From NCBI GenBank assembly GCA_030041375.1, contig JASHOA010000074.1, positions 1 through 64,000 of the forward strand: a DNA stretch of 64,000 nt. The letters are read 5' to 3'. This DNA is from Acetobacteraceae bacterium (GTDB lineage: Bacteria; Pseudomonadota; Alphaproteobacteria; Acetobacterales; Acetobacteraceae). The notes beneath the pieces were generated by a model. It was not told the origin of the DNA and ran no database searches. It saw only the letters and a program-made list of their open reading frames with translations. Below are positions 32,801-43,488 of the stretch, piece by piece. The position numbers and the translations under genes are program-made. Position 1 is the stretch's first letter. The number at the start of each line of letters is the position of its first letter.

Positions 32801-34171
32801 GGCAAGCATATCGACCACTTCGGCGAACTCTTCGTCCTTCAGCGCCCGGAACGGCCAGGCCCGGCGGACGAGGGATCTGAGCGCATCCTCGCCCCATTCC
32901 TGCGCCGCGACCTCGGCGGTGATCTGCTGGGCCAGCACGTCGAGCGGCCGCTCGGGAATGGAAAGCCGGTCGAGTTCGGCGCTGCGGACGCTCTCGAGCA
33001 GGGCCGCACATTCGACCAGCTCGTCACGCGACAACGGAAAGAGCCGACCCTTCGGCGTTCCGCCAACGGCGTGTCCGGAACGCCCGATCCGCTGGAGAAA
33101 GCTCGCGATCGAGCGCGGCGAGCCGAGCTGACAGACCAGATCGACATCGCCGATGTCGATGCCGAGCTCGAGCGAGGCGGTTGCGACCAGCGCCCTCAAG
33201 GCGCCGTGCTTGAGGCGCTGCTCGGCATCCAACCGCAGCTCCCGCGCCATGCTGCCGTGATGCGCGGTGACCACGTTTTCGTCGAGGCGCTCGGAGAGTT
33301 GCCGCGCCACCCGCTCGGCCATGCGGCGTGTATTGACGAAGACGAGCGTCGTGCGATGGGCCGAGATCAGCTCGGCCAGCCGGTTATAGAGCTCCGTCCA
33401 GACCTCTGCCGACATCACCGCTTCCAGAGGCGAGGGCGGCATCTCCAGGGCGATGTCGCGGGAGCGGATATGGCCCCAGTCCACGATTTCGCACGGGAGG
33501 GTCTCTTGCCCGTCGTTCCCGACCAGGAACCGGGCGACCGCCTCGATCGGCCTCTGGGTGGCGGAAAGGCCGATCCGCTGCAGCCGGAGGGGACACAGCG
33601 CCTGCAGGCGCTCGAGCGAGAGTGCCAGGTGGGCACCGCGCTTGTTGGGCGCGAGGGCGTGGATCTCATCGACGATCACGGTCCGCGTCGTCGCCAGCAT
33701 GGCGCGGCCGGACCCGGAGCCGAGCAGGATGTAGAGCGATTCCGGGGTGGTCACGATGATATGGGGAGGCTTCCGCCGCATCTGATTGCGCTCGGCGGCC
33801 GGCGTGTCCCCGGTCCGGACCCAGGCGCGGATATCGACCTCCGGCAGCCCCTGCTCACGAAGCTCGGCCCGGATGCCGGAGAGCGGTTCCTCGAGATTTT
33901 TTTGAATGTCGTTCGAGAGCGCCTTGAGTGGCGAGACGTAGACGACGGATGTCTCGTCCGCGAGACGGCCCTCGATGCCCTGCCGGACGAGCGAGTCGAT
34001 CGCCGCCAGAAAGGCCGCGAGCGTCTTGCCGGAGCCGGTCGGTGCGGCGAGCAGGGTATGGCGCCCGGCATGGATGGCCGGCCAGGCTGCCGCCTGGGCC
34101 GGGGTGGGCGCGCCGAAGCGGCGCGCGAACCAGGCGGCAACGGCCGGGTGAAAAAGATCGGGGAGAGGCAT
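29837..34171 (-). CDS. lhr: Lhr-type DEAD/DEAH-box helicase
   Basis: A 1444-residue helicase of the Large helicase-related family, an ATP-driven 3'-5' DNA/RNA helicase thought to act in repair. RecA1 motifs: Q-region [12 protein letters not shown], Walker [12 protein letters not shown] near residue 40, [19 protein letters not shown], Walker B VDEIHAL, GLSATQR. RecA2: [37 protein letters not shown]. Beyond ~residue 420 are the winged-helix and beta-barrel Lhr core and a long C-terminal domain, making it full length. I chose ATG 34171; an ATG 63 bases upstream (34234) adds weakly conserved residues. It is divergent from the flp locus. Confidence 0.92.
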   Translation of the reverse strand: MPLPDLFHPAVAAWFARRFGAPTPAQAAAWPAIHAGRHTLLAAPTGSGKTLAAFLAAIDSLVRQGIEGRLADETSVVYVSPLKALSNDIQKNLEEPLSGIRAELREQGLPEVDIRAWVRTGDTPAAERNQMRRKPPHIIVTTPESLYILLGSGSGRAMLATTRTVIVDEIHALAPNKRGAHLALSLERLQALCPLRLQRIGLSATQRPIEAVARFLVGNDGQETLPCEIVDWGHIRSRDIALEMPPSPLEAVMSAEVWTELYNRLAELISAHRTTLVFVNTRRMAERVARQLSERLDENVVTAHHGSMARELRLDAEQRLKHGALRALVATASLELGIDIGDVDLVCQLGSPRSIASFLQRIGRSGHAVGGTPKGRLFPLSRDELVECAALLESVRSAELDRLSIPERPLDVLAQQITAEVAAQEWGEDALRSLVRRAWPFRALKDEEFAEVVDMLADGFTTRRGRRGALVHHDSVNRKLRGRRGARLTALTSGGTIPDTADYQVFLEPENHSIGSVNEDFAVESQAGDIFQLGNQSYRIIRVERSIVRVEDAHGLPPTIPFWLGEAPGRSDELSQSVSRLRSESAARLAAGADGASLADWLTTKFTLQEPAATQLAEYLAASHAALGSLPTQETIVLERFFDESGGMQLVIHSPYGSRINRAWGLALRKRFCRKFNFELQAAATEDNIVLSLTAAHSFELAEAARYLHSSSARTVLIQALLDAPMFTTRWRWVAGIALALPRMRGGKRIPPQIARMEAEDLIGAVFPDQIACAENLVGEREIPDHPLVNQTISDCLNEAMDIAGFERLLRRLEAGEIRIIARDLTEPSPLAREVLAARPYAYLDDAPLEERRTQAVASRRWLDPETAADIGRLDGQAIARVRAEAWPEPATADEAHDALVWLGFLSAEEAETAWIGWFKALAEENRVALLHAPGAEIWIAAERLAQFKAIFPDATLDPAMAPPAAHRSRACTREEALIEVLRGRLEGQGPVTPDALAAPLGLQPDEIGAALAALEIEGFAMRGRFTPGTNAEEWCDRHLLARIHRYTVKRLRAEIEPVAARDFLRFLFAWQRVSAEARMEGPDAAGAIMAQLEGFEAPAAAWESEILPARIADYEPAWLDEACLAGRIAWARLAPRNPRPNGGERGPTPVRTTPITLVARRRRALWMDLSANAEGAQPSGPAQAVADYIRGHGASFFDELVTGTGLLRPKVEEALAELVALGLVASDGFAGLRALLVPSERRQPGAGGYRRRRSIPFTMEDAGRWSIVGRTGGNGGGQPAGTEAVEHAARALLLRYGIVFWRMLEREAPWLPPWRDLLRVYRRLEARGEIRGGRFVAGFAGEQFALPDAVGLLRETRRKNGSGDWISLSGADPLNLAGILTPGPKLAALTGNRVLYRDGVPVASLAGREAHFYETLDPPTEWQARKALLRGATRTSLVDLTAH

Positions 34172-34295
34172 GAGGCGCGTATTGTGGAGGATGTTCGGCT
34201 CCAGGGCGGATGACGGCGCGAAGCCGCGGGACATTTCATTTCATCATATAGGCATGATCCGGCCGGCCGGCGTCACCCCGATTCTGACGCCTGCT

Positions 34296-34311
34296 TTAAC
34301 CCTTCGGCAAG
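34296..34311 (+). promoter_or_regulatory. Conserved 16-bp site upstream of first Flp pilin
   Basis: TTAACCCTTCGGCAAG lies 54 bases before the flp1 ATG. A 14-of-16 match (TTAACCTTTTGGCAAG) lies before flp2 at 34664. TTAACC is the half-site of the alphaproteobacterial cell-cycle regulator CtrA, so CtrA-type control is a reasonable guess; the GGCAAG part is unexplained. Confidence 0.4.
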
Positions 34312-34364
34312 GTCGCCCGGGCGTTGATAGGGTGCTGCTGCCCGAGGCCCCCGGAGGGCGAACG

Positions 34365-34535
34365 ATGGACGCGCTTCTGACCGTTTCACGCACATTTGTT
34401 AGCGATCGCCGGGCCGTTACAGCTCTCGAATATGCGCTGATCGCCTCGGTGACGATCGCCGCGATGGCGGTCGCGGTGCCTATCATCGGCACGCGCCTCC
34501 TGAGCATATTCAGCAATCTCGCGGCCAGCTTCTGA
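34365..34535 (+). CDS. flp: Flp-type pilin 1
   Basis: A 56-residue Flp/Tad pilin prepilin. A short basic leader ends DRRA, then the hydrophobic pilin helix begins VTALEYALIASVTIAAMAVA with Glu at +5. Most Flp prepilins have Gly at -1; here it is Ala, which prepilin peptidases accept less well. GGAGGG stands eight bases before the ATG. It is the first gene of the tad locus; a second pilin follows at 34822. Confidence 0.88.
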   Translation: MDALLTVSRTFVSDRRAVTALEYALIASVTIAAMAVAVPIIGTRLLSIFSNLAASF

Positions 34536-34663
34536 TACCGGGAGCCACATCCGGGGGACCGGTTTTCGCGACCATGCGCAGTCAGGAGCGGCCATGCAGC
34601 AAGGGCCGACCCGAATGCCGGATGCAAAACCTGATTCCGGGTCGGGCGAAGATGATCGAGCGC

Positions 34664-34679
34664 TTAACCTTTTGGCAAG
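34664..34679 (+). promoter_or_regulatory. Conserved 16-bp site upstream of second Flp pilin
   Basis: TTAACCTTTTGGCAAG, 143 bases before the flp2 ATG and 14 of 16 identical to the site before flp1. The flp1-flp2 gap (286 bases) has no other recognisable feature apart from GC-rich inverted segments just after flp1. Confidence 0.4.
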
Positions 34680-34821
34680 CGGTTCCGTGATTTCCTGGGG
34701 AAGACGAGGTCTCGCGCTCTCAGTGCGCCAACCTTTCGGAGAAAATTCCGGGTGTTCGTCACGCAACCTCTCGTGGACCGCCGGCCCTCATGCCGTGCGG
34801 AGGAAAACAGGAACCGGAATC

Positions 34822-35001
34822 ATGATCCCGTATCTGATGACATGGCTCGAGTTGAAGACCGATCGGCGCGCCGTCACCGCGCTCGAGTATGGAATGATCG
34901 CCGCGCTGATCGCGGCGGTGATCGTCGGCACGGTGGCGACGCTGGGAAATCAGCTCGAAGCCGCGTTTACGACCGTCTCCACCGCGCTCACGGCGGGATA
35001 G
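34822..35001 (+). CDS. flp: Flp-type pilin 2
   Basis: A 59-residue Flp pilin. Leader MIPYLMTWLELKTDRRA, mature part VTALEYGMIAALIAAVIVGT, Glu at +5 and again Ala at -1. The C-terminal part (LGNQLEAAFTTVSTALTAG) is closer to the common Flp pattern than that of pilin 1, so this may be the major pilin. Long intergenic leader with the same 16-bp site as flp1. Confidence 0.88.
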   Translation: MIPYLMTWLELKTDRRAVTALEYGMIAALIAAVIVGTVATLGNQLEAAFTTVSTALTAG

Positions 35002-35113
35002 GTCGGCCCGGCAGGCCGGCCGCCGGCGCCGGCAGGGCACGCCTGACAAGGCGCGTCCGCCTGCACCGGTCCGGCATGTCGGCTCAGCAGCCTCACCCAA
35101 AACGGGTGGCGTG

Positions 35114-35680
35114 ATGCTGCACCATTTTCCGCAGCTCGCCGCGGCCGCGCTGACGGCTGCAAGCGTGGTGCTGTTGCTCGCGGCCAGCGCGACCGACCTC
35201 GCCTTCCGCCGGGTGCCGAACATGGTCTCCGCCTTGTTGACGATCAGCGGCCTCATTCTGCGGGCCGTGTCAGGTTCCCTGGCGAGCGGCCTGCTCGCGG
35301 CGCTGGCGGTGTTTGCGATGGCGGCCTTCTGCTGGCGGCGCGGCTGGCTCGGCGGCGGCGACGTCAAGCTCTTGGCGGCGGCAACCCTTTCGCTGCCGCC
35401 GCTGCTCACGCCTTCATTCCTGCTTGCCGTGGCGCTGGCCGGTGGTGTGCTGGCGCTTCTTTACCTGGCTCTTTCGCTGCTGCTGCGAGGGAGCAGTGCC
35501 GGCGGGCGAGAAGCCGGACTTTCTGCGCTGCCGTCCGAGGCGTTGCCCGGGCGCGCCGGGATGGTGCGATTCTTCCAGCGCCTGCTTCGCATCGAGCGGT
35601 GGCGGATCCGGCAGCGGGGCTCTCTTCCTTATGCCGCAGCGATTGCCGCGGGCGCCTTCTTCGTCCTGATCAAGCAATGA
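35114..35680 (+). CDS. cpaA: Prepilin peptidase CpaA/TadV
   Basis: A 188-residue A24-family aspartic prepilin peptidase that cleaves the Flp prepilins. The two catalytic aspartates are visible: Asp in ASATDLAFRRVPN (first loop) and Asp in the GxGD motif WLGGGDVKLLAA. Five or six hydrophobic segments. The N-methylation domain of long PilD enzymes is absent, as expected for TadV. A GTG at 35111 directly precedes the ATG chosen. Confidence 0.9.
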   Translation: MLHHFPQLAAAALTAASVVLLLAASATDLAFRRVPNMVSALLTISGLILRAVSGSLASGLLAALAVFAMAAFCWRRGWLGGGDVKLLAAATLSLPPLLTPSFLLAVALAGGVLALLYLALSLLLRGSSAGGREAGLSALPSEALPGRAGMVRFFQRLLRIERWRIRQRGSLPYAAAIAAGAFFVLIKQ

Positions 35681-35687
35681 GGTTGCC

Positions 35688-36536
35688 ATGGCCGTGCGCA
35701 TTGCCCTCTTCGCTCTCATGGCACTCGGGCTGGCCGGCTTCGGCACCGTGGCCTGGATCGCCACCCGGGCGCCGGCGCATCACAAGGTGGTGCTCGCTCC
35801 GCCGCAGAAAGTTGCCGTTCTGGTAGCAGCGCATCCGCTGAAGCCCGGAGCACTTCTGCAGCCGGGCGATCTTGCTTCGGAGAGCGTGCTCTCCACCGCG
35901 GTGCCGGCCGGCGGCACCGCGGATTCGCCGAGCGAACGGGCCGGCCTGATCGGCGCCATGATCCGCCGTCCGATGGTGAAAGGCCAACCGATCCTGCCGA
36001 TCGACGTGATGCGCCCGGGTGATCATGGCTTCCTGGCGGCCGTGCTCACGCCCGGGATGCGTGCGGTGACCGTCGGGATCGATGCCATCAGCGGCAGCGC
36101 CGGCCTGATCTGGCCGGGAGACCAGGTCGACCTCGTGCTGACCCAGCAGATCTCCGACAACAACCTGCCACTGGGCGAGCGTCTCGCCGCCGAGACGGTA
36201 CTCACCGATGTCCGAGTGATTGCGATCGACCAGCGTCTCATGCAGGGCGAGGATCCGAACGGGCTGCACGCCGCCACCAACCTTGGCCGCACGGCCACCC
36301 TCGAGGTAACCCCCCTCGAGGCCGAGCAGGTAGCGGTTGCAACGCGGCTCGGCCAACTCTCCCTGGTGGTGCGCTCGGCCGACCATCCCACGCAGCAGGC
36401 GGAGAGCGATCCCCCGGCGATCGCCTGGGCGGGCGAAGTATCGCCCGCGCTCAAGGTGGCAACCCCGACGCAGGGCCCGGGCAAAACACTCGATCTGTTC
36501 CGAGGTGCGGCGAACGTCGAGAAGGTGCATTTCTGA
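35688..36536 (+). CDS. cpaB: Flp pilus assembly protein CpaB/RcpC
   Basis: A 282-residue periplasmic assembly factor. An N-terminal membrane segment (IALFALMALGLAGFGTVAWI) is followed by an SAF/CpaB domain: VAVLVAAHPLKPGALLQPGD, GAMIRRPMVKGQPIL and then RAVTVGIDAISGSAGLIWPG, the region that aligns with RcpC. Its TGA stop shares a base with the cpaC ATG (TGATG). Confidence 0.92.
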   Translation: MAVRIALFALMALGLAGFGTVAWIATRAPAHHKVVLAPPQKVAVLVAAHPLKPGALLQPGDLASESVLSTAVPAGGTADSPSERAGLIGAMIRRPMVKGQPILPIDVMRPGDHGFLAAVLTPGMRAVTVGIDAISGSAGLIWPGDQVDLVLTQQISDNNLPLGERLAAETVLTDVRVIAIDQRLMQGEDPNGLHAATNLGRTATLEVTPLEAEQVAVATRLGQLSLVVRSADHPTQQAESDPPAIAWAGEVSPALKVATPTQGPGKTLDLFRGAANVEKVHF

Positions 36537-39502
36537 TGCGCCCTCGTCCAATGCGCGTGAGCGCGGCGCTTGCGTTCGCACTCTGTTCGATGGCCGCGCT
36601 CGCAGGGGCGGCAATGGGCCAGCCTCTGCCGGGTGAAAGCCGGATCGTTGTTGCGGCATCCGGAGACGACTGGATCAGCGTGGCCGACGCTTCCGGGCAT
36701 GTGATTCTCGGCCGGCTTCTGCACGCGGGCGACAAACTCGCCCTGCCGGAGGGACCGGGGTTCAGCTTCACAGCCGGAAACGCCGCGGCAACAACCCTGC
36801 TGGTCGACGGCCGGGCGGCGGCACCGCTCGGGGCTGAGCACCAGGTCGTGAGCAACCAACCGCTGGAGGCGGCGCTGATCGCAGCCGGGCGCCTGCCGGC
36901 GCAACGCGCGGCTGCACGAAACGCCGCCGCCGCTCCTGCTTCGGCACCCGCCGCAACGTCCGGCACTCCGCTGCCGAAGGCGGCCGCCCGCGAACCGCTT
37001 CAGAAGGTTGCTGTGACGTCGCCGCAGCCGGTATCTCAGCCTGCCGCCCCTCCGGATGCAGGCAATAGCCCCACGAGCCGGATTGTTGTCGCGGCAACCG
37101 GGGACGATTGGATCAGCGTCTCGGATGCATCGGGGCGCATGATTCTCGGCCGGCTTCTGCACAAGGGCGACAAGCTCGCACTCCCGGAAGGTTCGGGGCT
37201 CGTCTTCACTGCCGGCAACGCTGCCGCAACGACTCTGCTGGTCGATGGCCAGGCTGCGCCGCCGCTCGGGGCGGAAGGCGAGGTCGTCAGCAACCAGCCG
37301 CTGGAGGCAGCGCTGATCGCGGCCGGGCGCCTGCCCGCGCAACGCGCGGCTGCTCGCACGGCCGAAGCGGGTCCAGACGCGGCCAGGGCGGTGACGATTC
37401 CTGTACCACAACGGAACGAGACGGTCGCCGGGCCCCTTCACAAGGTTGCCTCGGCGATAGCAGAGTCGCCGGCGCAGCACCCTCCCGCGATTGCCGAGCC
37501 AGGCCACGCGGCCGCCAGCCGGATCGTCGTCGCCGCCTCCGGCGATGACTGGATCAGCGTCGCGGACGCTTCGGGACGCGTGATTCTCGGCCGGCTTCTG
37601 CACAAGGGCGACAAGCTTGCGCTCCCGGAAGGTTCGGGGCTCGTCTTCACCGCCGGCAACGCTGCCGCAACGACCTTGCTGGTCGATGGCCAGCCGGCGG
37701 CACCGCTCGGGGCGGAAGGCGAGGTCGTCAGCAACCAGCCGCTGGAGGCGGCGCTGATCGCGGCCGGGCGCCTGCCCGCGCAGCGTGCAGCGGCTGGCGG
37801 AACGGCAATGCGGATCGCCGGTGCCGCAGCGCCCGCCCCCCTGCCCGGGCCCCGCGTCGCGGCTGCCGCGCCGGCCTTGAGCGCGGCGATGACCGCGGCA
37901 CCGGACCGCAACGAGGCTGTTGCCGATCCGGTGCAGAAACACGCCATGGTCGTCGCTCAACCGCAGCCTTCCCCGGCGAGCACCGCTCCCCTCGCAGCGA
38001 TGACTTCGGCCATGGCAAGCACGCCACGGCACGCCGCTTCTCTGCGGCCGGTCGCCATGGTGGTTCCCGTCGAATCTCCCGATTCGAGCGAACCCGCCCC
38101 GCCGCCGGCTGTCGAGCCTCTCAAGCCGGCCGGCGTGCAGCGTCGTGCACCCATCGCCGGGCCGCTGACGACAGCCGCACCTCCCACCGCGATCGCCTCA
38201 GCAGATCCCGGTTCGATCGGTAACACGCTCGCGCTGAGGTCCGGGTCGGGCCAGGTTGTCTCGCTCGCGGTGCCGGCAGCCAGCGTGTTCACCGCGGATC
38301 CGAAAGTGGCCGACGTGCGCCCGGCCAGCCCGACGAGCCTGTTCGTGCTCGGCGTCGCACCCGGGGAAACCACGATTGCCGCACTCGACCAGGCCGGTCA
38401 CCCGATCGCCCAATATCGCGTGATCGTCACGCCATCGGCCTTCGGGCCGGATGCCGCAGCCGCCGCCATCAGCCGCCTCGTGCCGGGCGCTCAGGTCAGC
38501 CTGAGCGCGCTGCCCGATGGGCTCACGGTTTCCGGAACCGTCGCCAACGCGGCCGATGCCACCGAGATCATGGCGCTGGTCAGCGGCTTCGCCGGTCCGA
38601 AACAGACGGTGCGCGACGAGCTCAACGTGCTCTCGAACGTGCAGGTTTCATTGCAGGTGCGGGTGGCAGAGATGGACCGCACGGTCACGCGCGAACTCGG
38701 TGTCAACTGGCAGGATCTTGGCACCACGGGCGGGAAAATCACCGCCAACTTCATGGCGCCCAGCGCGCTCGCATTCCTGAACGACGCGCAGAACACGTTC
38801 AACTTCACGTACCAGAGCGGGAACACGAACGTGAACGCGATCATCGACGCGCTGGCGCAGGATCAGCTCGCACGCCTGCTTGCCGAACCGAACCTGACCG
38901 CCATGAGCGGCCAGACGGCGAGCTTCCTGGTCGGCGGCGAATTCCCGATTCCCGTCTCGCTGCAGAACGGCGAAATCTCCGTCCAGTTCCAGCCCTACGG
39001 CGTCTCGCTCTCGTTCGTCCCGACCGTGCTGGCGGACAATCGCATCAGCCTGCGCGTCCGCCCGGAGGTGAGCCAACTGACCACCCAGGGAGCGGTGCAG
39101 CTCAGCGAAGGCAATTCGACAATCCAGATCCCTGCCCTTCTCGTCCGCCGTGCCGAGACCACGGTCGAGCTGGGCAGCGGCCAGAGCTTCGCGATTGCCG
39201 GGCTTTTGCAGGACCAGGGGACACAGGTTGACCAGGGCCTGCCGGGCCTGAACGAAATCCCGATCATTGGCGCACTCTTCAACTCCAACAGTTTTCAGCG
39301 TGAAGAGACCGAACTCGTCATCGTCGTGACGCCCTATATCGTGCGCCCGGTCAGCCGCCCGTCCCTCTTGAGTTTGCCGACCGACAACTGGTCTCCGCCT
39401 TCGGATCTCGATCGCATTCTGTTCCACCGCCAACAGGCTCTCGGCACCGGGGCCACGCCGGTTGCCCGGATTCCGGGGGATGCCGGGTTCATCGCGCAAT
39501 GA
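36536..39502 (+). CDS. cpaC: CpaC secretin with three N-terminal RodZ-C-like domain repeats
   Basis: A 988-residue outer-membrane secretin of the Flp/Tad system, about twice the usual CpaC length. Residues 1-29 are a signal peptide. Residues 35-127, 181-273 and 328-420 are three near-identical 93-residue repeats (IVVAASGDDWISVADASG, VILGRLLHKGDKLALPEG, TAGNAAATTLLVDGQ) joined by Ala/Pro-rich linkers. Their pattern (D-W-I-S-V-x-D-x-x-G, LPEGxGLxFTxGNA, LLVDG, PLG) resembles the C-terminal domain of RodZ (DUF4115). From about residue 560 the protein is normal CpaC: pilus/MSHA_N and BON-like part, then secretin core with VRVAEMDRTVTRELGVNW, GGEFPIPV, TTVELGSGQSFAIAGLLQ and IPIIGALFNS. Confidence 0.92.
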   Translation: MRPRPMRVSAALAFALCSMAALAGAAMGQPLPGESRIVVAASGDDWISVADASGHVILGRLLHAGDKLALPEGPGFSFTAGNAAATTLLVDGRAAAPLGAEHQVVSNQPLEAALIAAGRLPAQRAAARNAAAAPASAPAATSGTPLPKAAAREPLQKVAVTSPQPVSQPAAPPDAGNSPTSRIVVAATGDDWISVSDASGRMILGRLLHKGDKLALPEGSGLVFTAGNAAATTLLVDGQAAPPLGAEGEVVSNQPLEAALIAAGRLPAQRAAARTAEAGPDAARAVTIPVPQRNETVAGPLHKVASAIAESPAQHPPAIAEPGHAAASRIVVAASGDDWISVADASGRVILGRLLHKGDKLALPEGSGLVFTAGNAAATTLLVDGQPAAPLGAEGEVVSNQPLEAALIAAGRLPAQRAAAGGTAMRIAGAAAPAPLPGPRVAAAAPALSAAMTAAPDRNEAVADPVQKHAMVVAQPQPSPASTAPLAAMTSAMASTPRHAASLRPVAMVVPVESPDSSEPAPPPAVEPLKPAGVQRRAPIAGPLTTAAPPTAIASADPGSIGNTLALRSGSGQVVSLAVPAASVFTADPKVADVRPASPTSLFVLGVAPGETTIAALDQAGHPIAQYRVIVTPSAFGPDAAAAAISRLVPGAQVSLSALPDGLTVSGTVANAADATEIMALVSGFAGPKQTVRDELNVLSNVQVSLQVRVAEMDRTVTRELGVNWQDLGTTGGKITANFMAPSALAFLNDAQNTFNFTYQSGNTNVNAIIDALAQDQLARLLAEPNLTAMSGQTASFLVGGEFPIPVSLQNGEISVQFQPYGVSLSFVPTVLADNRISLRVRPEVSQLTTQGAVQLSEGNSTIQIPALLVRRAETTVELGSGQSFAIAGLLQDQGTQVDQGLPGLNEIPIIGALFNSNSFQREETELVIVVTPYIVRPVSRPSLLSLPTDNWSPPSDLDRILFHRQQALGTGATPVARIPGDAGFIAQ
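36638..37795 (+). repeat. Three in-frame 279-bp coding repeats in cpaC
   Basis: Repeats at 36638-36916, 37076-37354 and 37517-37795. The second and third are almost identical at DNA level across long stretches (for example CTCCCGGAAGGTTCGGGGCT in both), differing mainly at synonymous sites; the first is slightly more diverged. This indicates recent duplication or ongoing gene conversion. Confidence 0.92.
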
Positions 39503-39858
39503 GGGGAACGATCGTGCGCATTCTTCGCCTGTCTCTGGCGCTGCCAATCCTGCTCGCGGCATCCGGCTGCACGATGGTGCAGGACCCCATGATGCGCGAG
39601 GGCACATGGCACCCCACGGATGCCAACGCGGCCAACCTGGCAGCCATGGTCGCCAACCCGCATGATCTCGTCGAGGGTGAGCAGGCATCCGGCACGACCG
39701 GCCCTGAGGCCGTGCTGCCGGTGGCGCGGCTCAGGGCAGACAAGGTCAAGCCGCTGCCGAACAATTCCATCGTGCAGATCGGTGGCACGACAACCAACGA
39801 CAGCAGCAGCTCGGGCGGCGACTCGGGCGGCAGCGCATTGTCCGGGAGCGGCGACTGA
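39499..39858 (+). CDS. Short CpaD-like pilus lipoprotein
   Basis: A 119-residue lipoprotein with lipobox LLAASGC (Cys at residue 24). The mature segment TWHPTDANAANLAAMVANPH, DLVEGEQ and later AVLPVARLRADKVKPLP matches the C-terminal half of CpaD pilus proteins, while most of the usual N-terminal domain is missing. The tail is Ser/Gly-rich. Position between cpaC and cpaE supports a CpaD role. ATGA overlap with cpaC. Confidence 0.75.
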   Translation: MRGTIVRILRLSLALPILLAASGCTMVQDPMMREGTWHPTDANAANLAAMVANPHDLVEGEQASGTTGPEAVLPVARLRADKVKPLPNNSIVQIGGTTTNDSSSSGGDSGGSALSGSGD

Positions 39859-41113
39859 TGCCCGACGACGGCGTTCTGTCCGCGAGATCTCCCGCCGAGG
39901 CCGGGGTCAAGGGCGAGCGCACGGCGATTCTTGCGTTCGTCGCCGACGCGGACTCGGAGACGGTGCTGCGCGAGGCAATCGTCGAAGCACTGCCGCAGGG
40001 CATGGAGGTGCGGCGGGGCAACATCCGCACGGCGATTTCGGTGCTCTCGCGAACCGCCACTCCGAGGGTTTTGATCGTCGATGTCAGCGGCGAGGAGCAG
40101 CCGCTCACCGCGCTCGGTGATCTTTCCCAGGTGGTCGAGCCGGACGTGCGCGTGTTGGTGATCGGAGACCTGGAGGACGTCAACTTCTACCGGCACATCA
40201 CGCGCGGGCTCGGTGCGCTCGAGTATCTCTACAAGCCGCTCTCGCGCGACATGGTCGCGCGGCACTTCCGTCCTTTCATCGTCGACGAGAAGAATTCGTC
40301 CGAGGCCGTGCTCGGAGGGCGCATCGTCACCGTCACCGGGGTCCGGGGCGGGGTCGGGGCCACCACCATTGCCGCCAACCTGGCCTGGCATTTCGGCTTT
40401 TCGGCGCGCCGGCACACCGTATTGTTCGACCCGGATCTCTATTGCGGAAGTGCGGCGCTCCTTCTCAATGCCAAGACCGGCAGCGGTTTGCGCACGGCGC
40501 TCGAATCACCGCAACGGATCGACGAGCTGTTCGTCGAGCGCGCCACACAGCCGGTCGCCGAGCGGCTGCACGTACTGGCGGGCGAGGAGAAGCTCGCCGA
40601 CTCCCTGACCTACGCCCCCGATGCGGCGGCGAAACTCCTGGAGGCGCTCAGGCGGCGCTACAATTTCGTTGTCGCCGACGTGCCATTCCTGCCGCTGGCA
40701 CTCAACCGCGACCTCCTGGATCTCGCGCATCAACGCGTGCTGGTGCTCGACCCCACGCTGGCGGCGGTACGCGATACCTTGCGCCTGCTTGCCCTGCCGC
40801 CCGGGCCGGCACAGCCACGCCGTGCCGTCGTGATCCTGAACCGGGCAGGCCGTCCGGGCGGCCTCACGACCCGGGAAATCGAGGACGCGCTGAAGATGAA
40901 GCCCGACGTGACGATGCCGGACCTGCCGCGCGTGGTGGGGACGGCGGCCAGCATGGGCGAACCGGTGGTTGCGGCGCGCGGACCGTTTCGTGCGGGCATC
41001 ATCGAACTGGCACGCGAGGTGGCGTTCGTCCGGCTGCTCGATTCCTCGGCCGGAGCCGGCAGCACCGAGCTTCTCGATCCGAAGAGGCGACGGCGATTCT
41101 TCGGGCTGTTCGG

Positions 41114-41117
<4 letters not shown>
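39858..41117 (+). CDS. cpaE: Pilus assembly/localisation ATPase CpaE (TadZ)
   Basis: A 419-residue TadZ/CpaE protein. The N-terminal 140 residues form a receiver-like domain (TAILAFVADADSETVLREA, VLIVDVSGEEQP, VLVIGD, LEYLYKPLS); the C-terminal part is a MinD/ParA-type ATPase with deviant Walker A GVRGGVGATT near residue 165 (Ala instead of the catalytic Lys, as usual in CpaE). It likely positions the pilus machine at a cell pole. TGATG junction with the preceding gene. Confidence 0.9.
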
Positions 41118-42522
<1,405 letters not shown>

Positions 42523-42526
<4 letters not shown>

Positions 42527-43488
42527 GCCCACTCCTGCTCGAGCTGTTCCTCGGCGCCTCCGTCGGCCTGGTCGGGCTCGGCATCTCCTCTCTGCTCATC
42601 ATGCAAATGCAGCGTGTCAACGACCAGCGGCGGAGGCGCATCCAGGCTGCGACCAAGCCACATCTGCCGGTGGCCGAGGCCGAGCTCGTCAACCTGTTCC
42701 GTCGCGCCAGAGTAACCCGGATGGCGGTGCTCGGGCGGCGCGCGGCGAGCCTGATTGCCTACGATCCGGCCCGGCGCGATGTCTATCCCGCGCCCTGGTG
42801 GGTGGTCGTGATCGCATCGCTCGCACTGGCCCGCGCCGCAGCCGGCATTCTCGGAGGATTGTTCGGATCGGTCTCGCTGGTGCTGGTTCCGCTCGGAGCC
42901 GTGTTCCTGGCGCGGGCGTTTTTCGGCTGGTGCGATGCCCGGCGCAGCCGGACCCTCTTCCAGCAGATGCCGGATGCGCTGGCGATGATCGTCCGCTCGG
43001 TGCGTGTCGGCATCCCGATGCAGGAGGCGCTGCAGGTCGTGGCCCGTGAGGGGCCGGAACCGACGGCCAAGGAATTCAACATGCTTGGCAACCGCGTCAT
43101 GATCGGCATGCCGCTCGACGAGGCATTGCGGGAGATGGCGGATCGCAACAAGCTCGCGGAATATCGCTTCTTCGCGACTGCCCTCTCTCTGCAAAGCCAG
43201 ACCGGCGGCGGGCTTACGGAGACGCTGGAAAATCTTGCCGATGTCATCCGCAAGCGGGTGGCTCTCCGGGCCCGGGGCCATGCGCTGGCCTCGGAAGCGC
43301 GCACCAGCGCGGGGATCCTGGCGGCACTTCCCGTCGTCTCGGGCGTGGCGCTCTGGTTTCTCAATCGCAAATATGCCATGCAGTTGTTCGTCGATCCGAC
43401 CGGCGAGAAGATTTTCGGCACGGCGGTGATCTCGCTGGCGATCGGCATCCTCGTCATGCGCAGCATGATCCAGCGCAGCCTTTCATGA
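42523..43488 (+). CDS. tadB: Flp pilus inner-membrane platform protein TadB
   Basis: A 321-residue T2SF-type inner-membrane protein. Hydrophobic segments at the N-terminus and C-terminus flank the cytoplasmic T2SF domain: LFQQMPDALAMIVRSVRVGI, PMQEALQVVAREGPEPTAKE, RVMIGMPLDEAL, FFATALSLQSQTGGGLTETL. GTG start overlapping the cpaF stop (GTGA). Confidence 0.93.

Noticed and set aside
32300-34213. A 637-codon plus-strand open frame opposite lhr.
   Set aside because: It is antisense to the conserved helicase core, has Arg/Gly-biased composition and no recognisable domain. Such mirror frames arise commonly in GC-rich DNA.
36023-38032. A long minus-strand frame across cpaB and cpaC with repeated segments.
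   Set aside because: Its repeats are only the antisense translation of the three cpaC repeats; no start context and no protein family.
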